Source of the DNA: an uncultured Gammaproteobacteria bacterium
GTDB lineage: Bacteria; Pseudomonadota; Gammaproteobacteria; PS1; Pseudothioglobaceae
Assembly (NCBI GenBank): GCA_937899995.1
Contig: CALCCK010000046.1
Coordinates: forward strand, 1 to 33,622
Length of the DNA: 33,622 bases
Direction of reading: 5' to 3'
Shown here piece by piece: positions 33,597 to 33,622 of this stretch. Made by a program: the position numbers and the translations under genes. Under the pieces are notes generated by a model that was given only the letters and a program-made list of their open reading frames with translations, was not told the DNA's origin and did not search any database. Positions within the stretch are counted from its first letter, which is position 1; each line of letters begins with the position of its first letter.

Positions 33597-33622
33597 AAAA
33601 AAAAAAAAACAACAACAACAAA
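33597..33622. other. Artificial A-rich read-through after the 3' adapter
   Basis: A poly-A run and CAA repeats directly after the adapter: sequencer read-through noise. Not genomic. Confidence 0.92.

Overview
The window is an assembled contig from an AT-rich gammaproteobacterium. Both ends are artificial. Positions 83-140 match the Illumina single-index universal (P5-side) adapter, and 33533-33596 match the indexed (P7-side) adapter. Low-complexity read-through bases lie outside them, so genomic sequence runs only from 141 to 33532. The truncations of lepA at the left and of a signal-peptide gene at the right are therefore sequencing artefacts, not biology. Gene content and order (ypjD/ffh, mlaC-murA-hisG-hisD, cmk-rpsA-ihfB, uup, rsgA) are gammaproteobacterial. 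The AT-rich code, the compact layout and a periplasmic rhodanese/metallo-beta-lactamase/thioredoxin group suggest a sulfur-oxidising lineage such as SUP05/Thioglobus or its symbiont relatives. That placement is an inference that only a database comparison could confirm.

Layout. 142-3594: lepA 3' part, the cytochrome c assembly-type gene ypjD, and ffh divergent from it. 3665-8104 (minus): one probable operon of two mlaC-like genes, murA, hisG (short form) and hisD. 8169-10141 (plus): uvrC and a 59-residue membrane protein. 10138-12626 (minus): uup and a HAD phosphatase. 12680-18465 (plus): ccmH, yjbQ, a TPR protein, lysS and cmk, successive genes overlapping by GTGA, then rpsA and ihfB. 18516-18591: tRNA-Lys(UUU) with its own promoter and terminator.

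18604-21127 is the accessory stretch. It holds a 12-bp AACCCC repeat next to the tRNA, three tiny minus-strand ORFs packed like phage genes, a small exported protein, a small membrane protein, and a secreted protein made of 17 MORN repeats plus a partial one. No integrase or second att copy is visible.

21209-23889: slyD-like FKBP isomerase, a zinc-ribbon methyltransferase, a stress-domain protein, a DUF423 membrane protein and an exported DUF302 protein. 23998-27797: two tandem exported rhodanese-metallo-beta-lactamase proteins and an exported double-thioredoxin protein. Both metallo-beta-lactamase domains carry N-x-Q-x-H-A where the HxHxDH zinc motif should be, and this is the most interesting signal in the window. 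27799-32312 (minus): an M48 protease, two small c-type cytochromes, rsgA, a FemAB-like acyltransferase and a DUF938 methyltransferase. 32519-33469: an exported LolA-like protein with a good promoter, followed by the first 11 codons of another exported protein.

Most of the window is ordinary housekeeping. The candidates for something new are the 23.9-27.8 kb periplasmic sulfur-type module and the tRNA-Lys accessory stretch.
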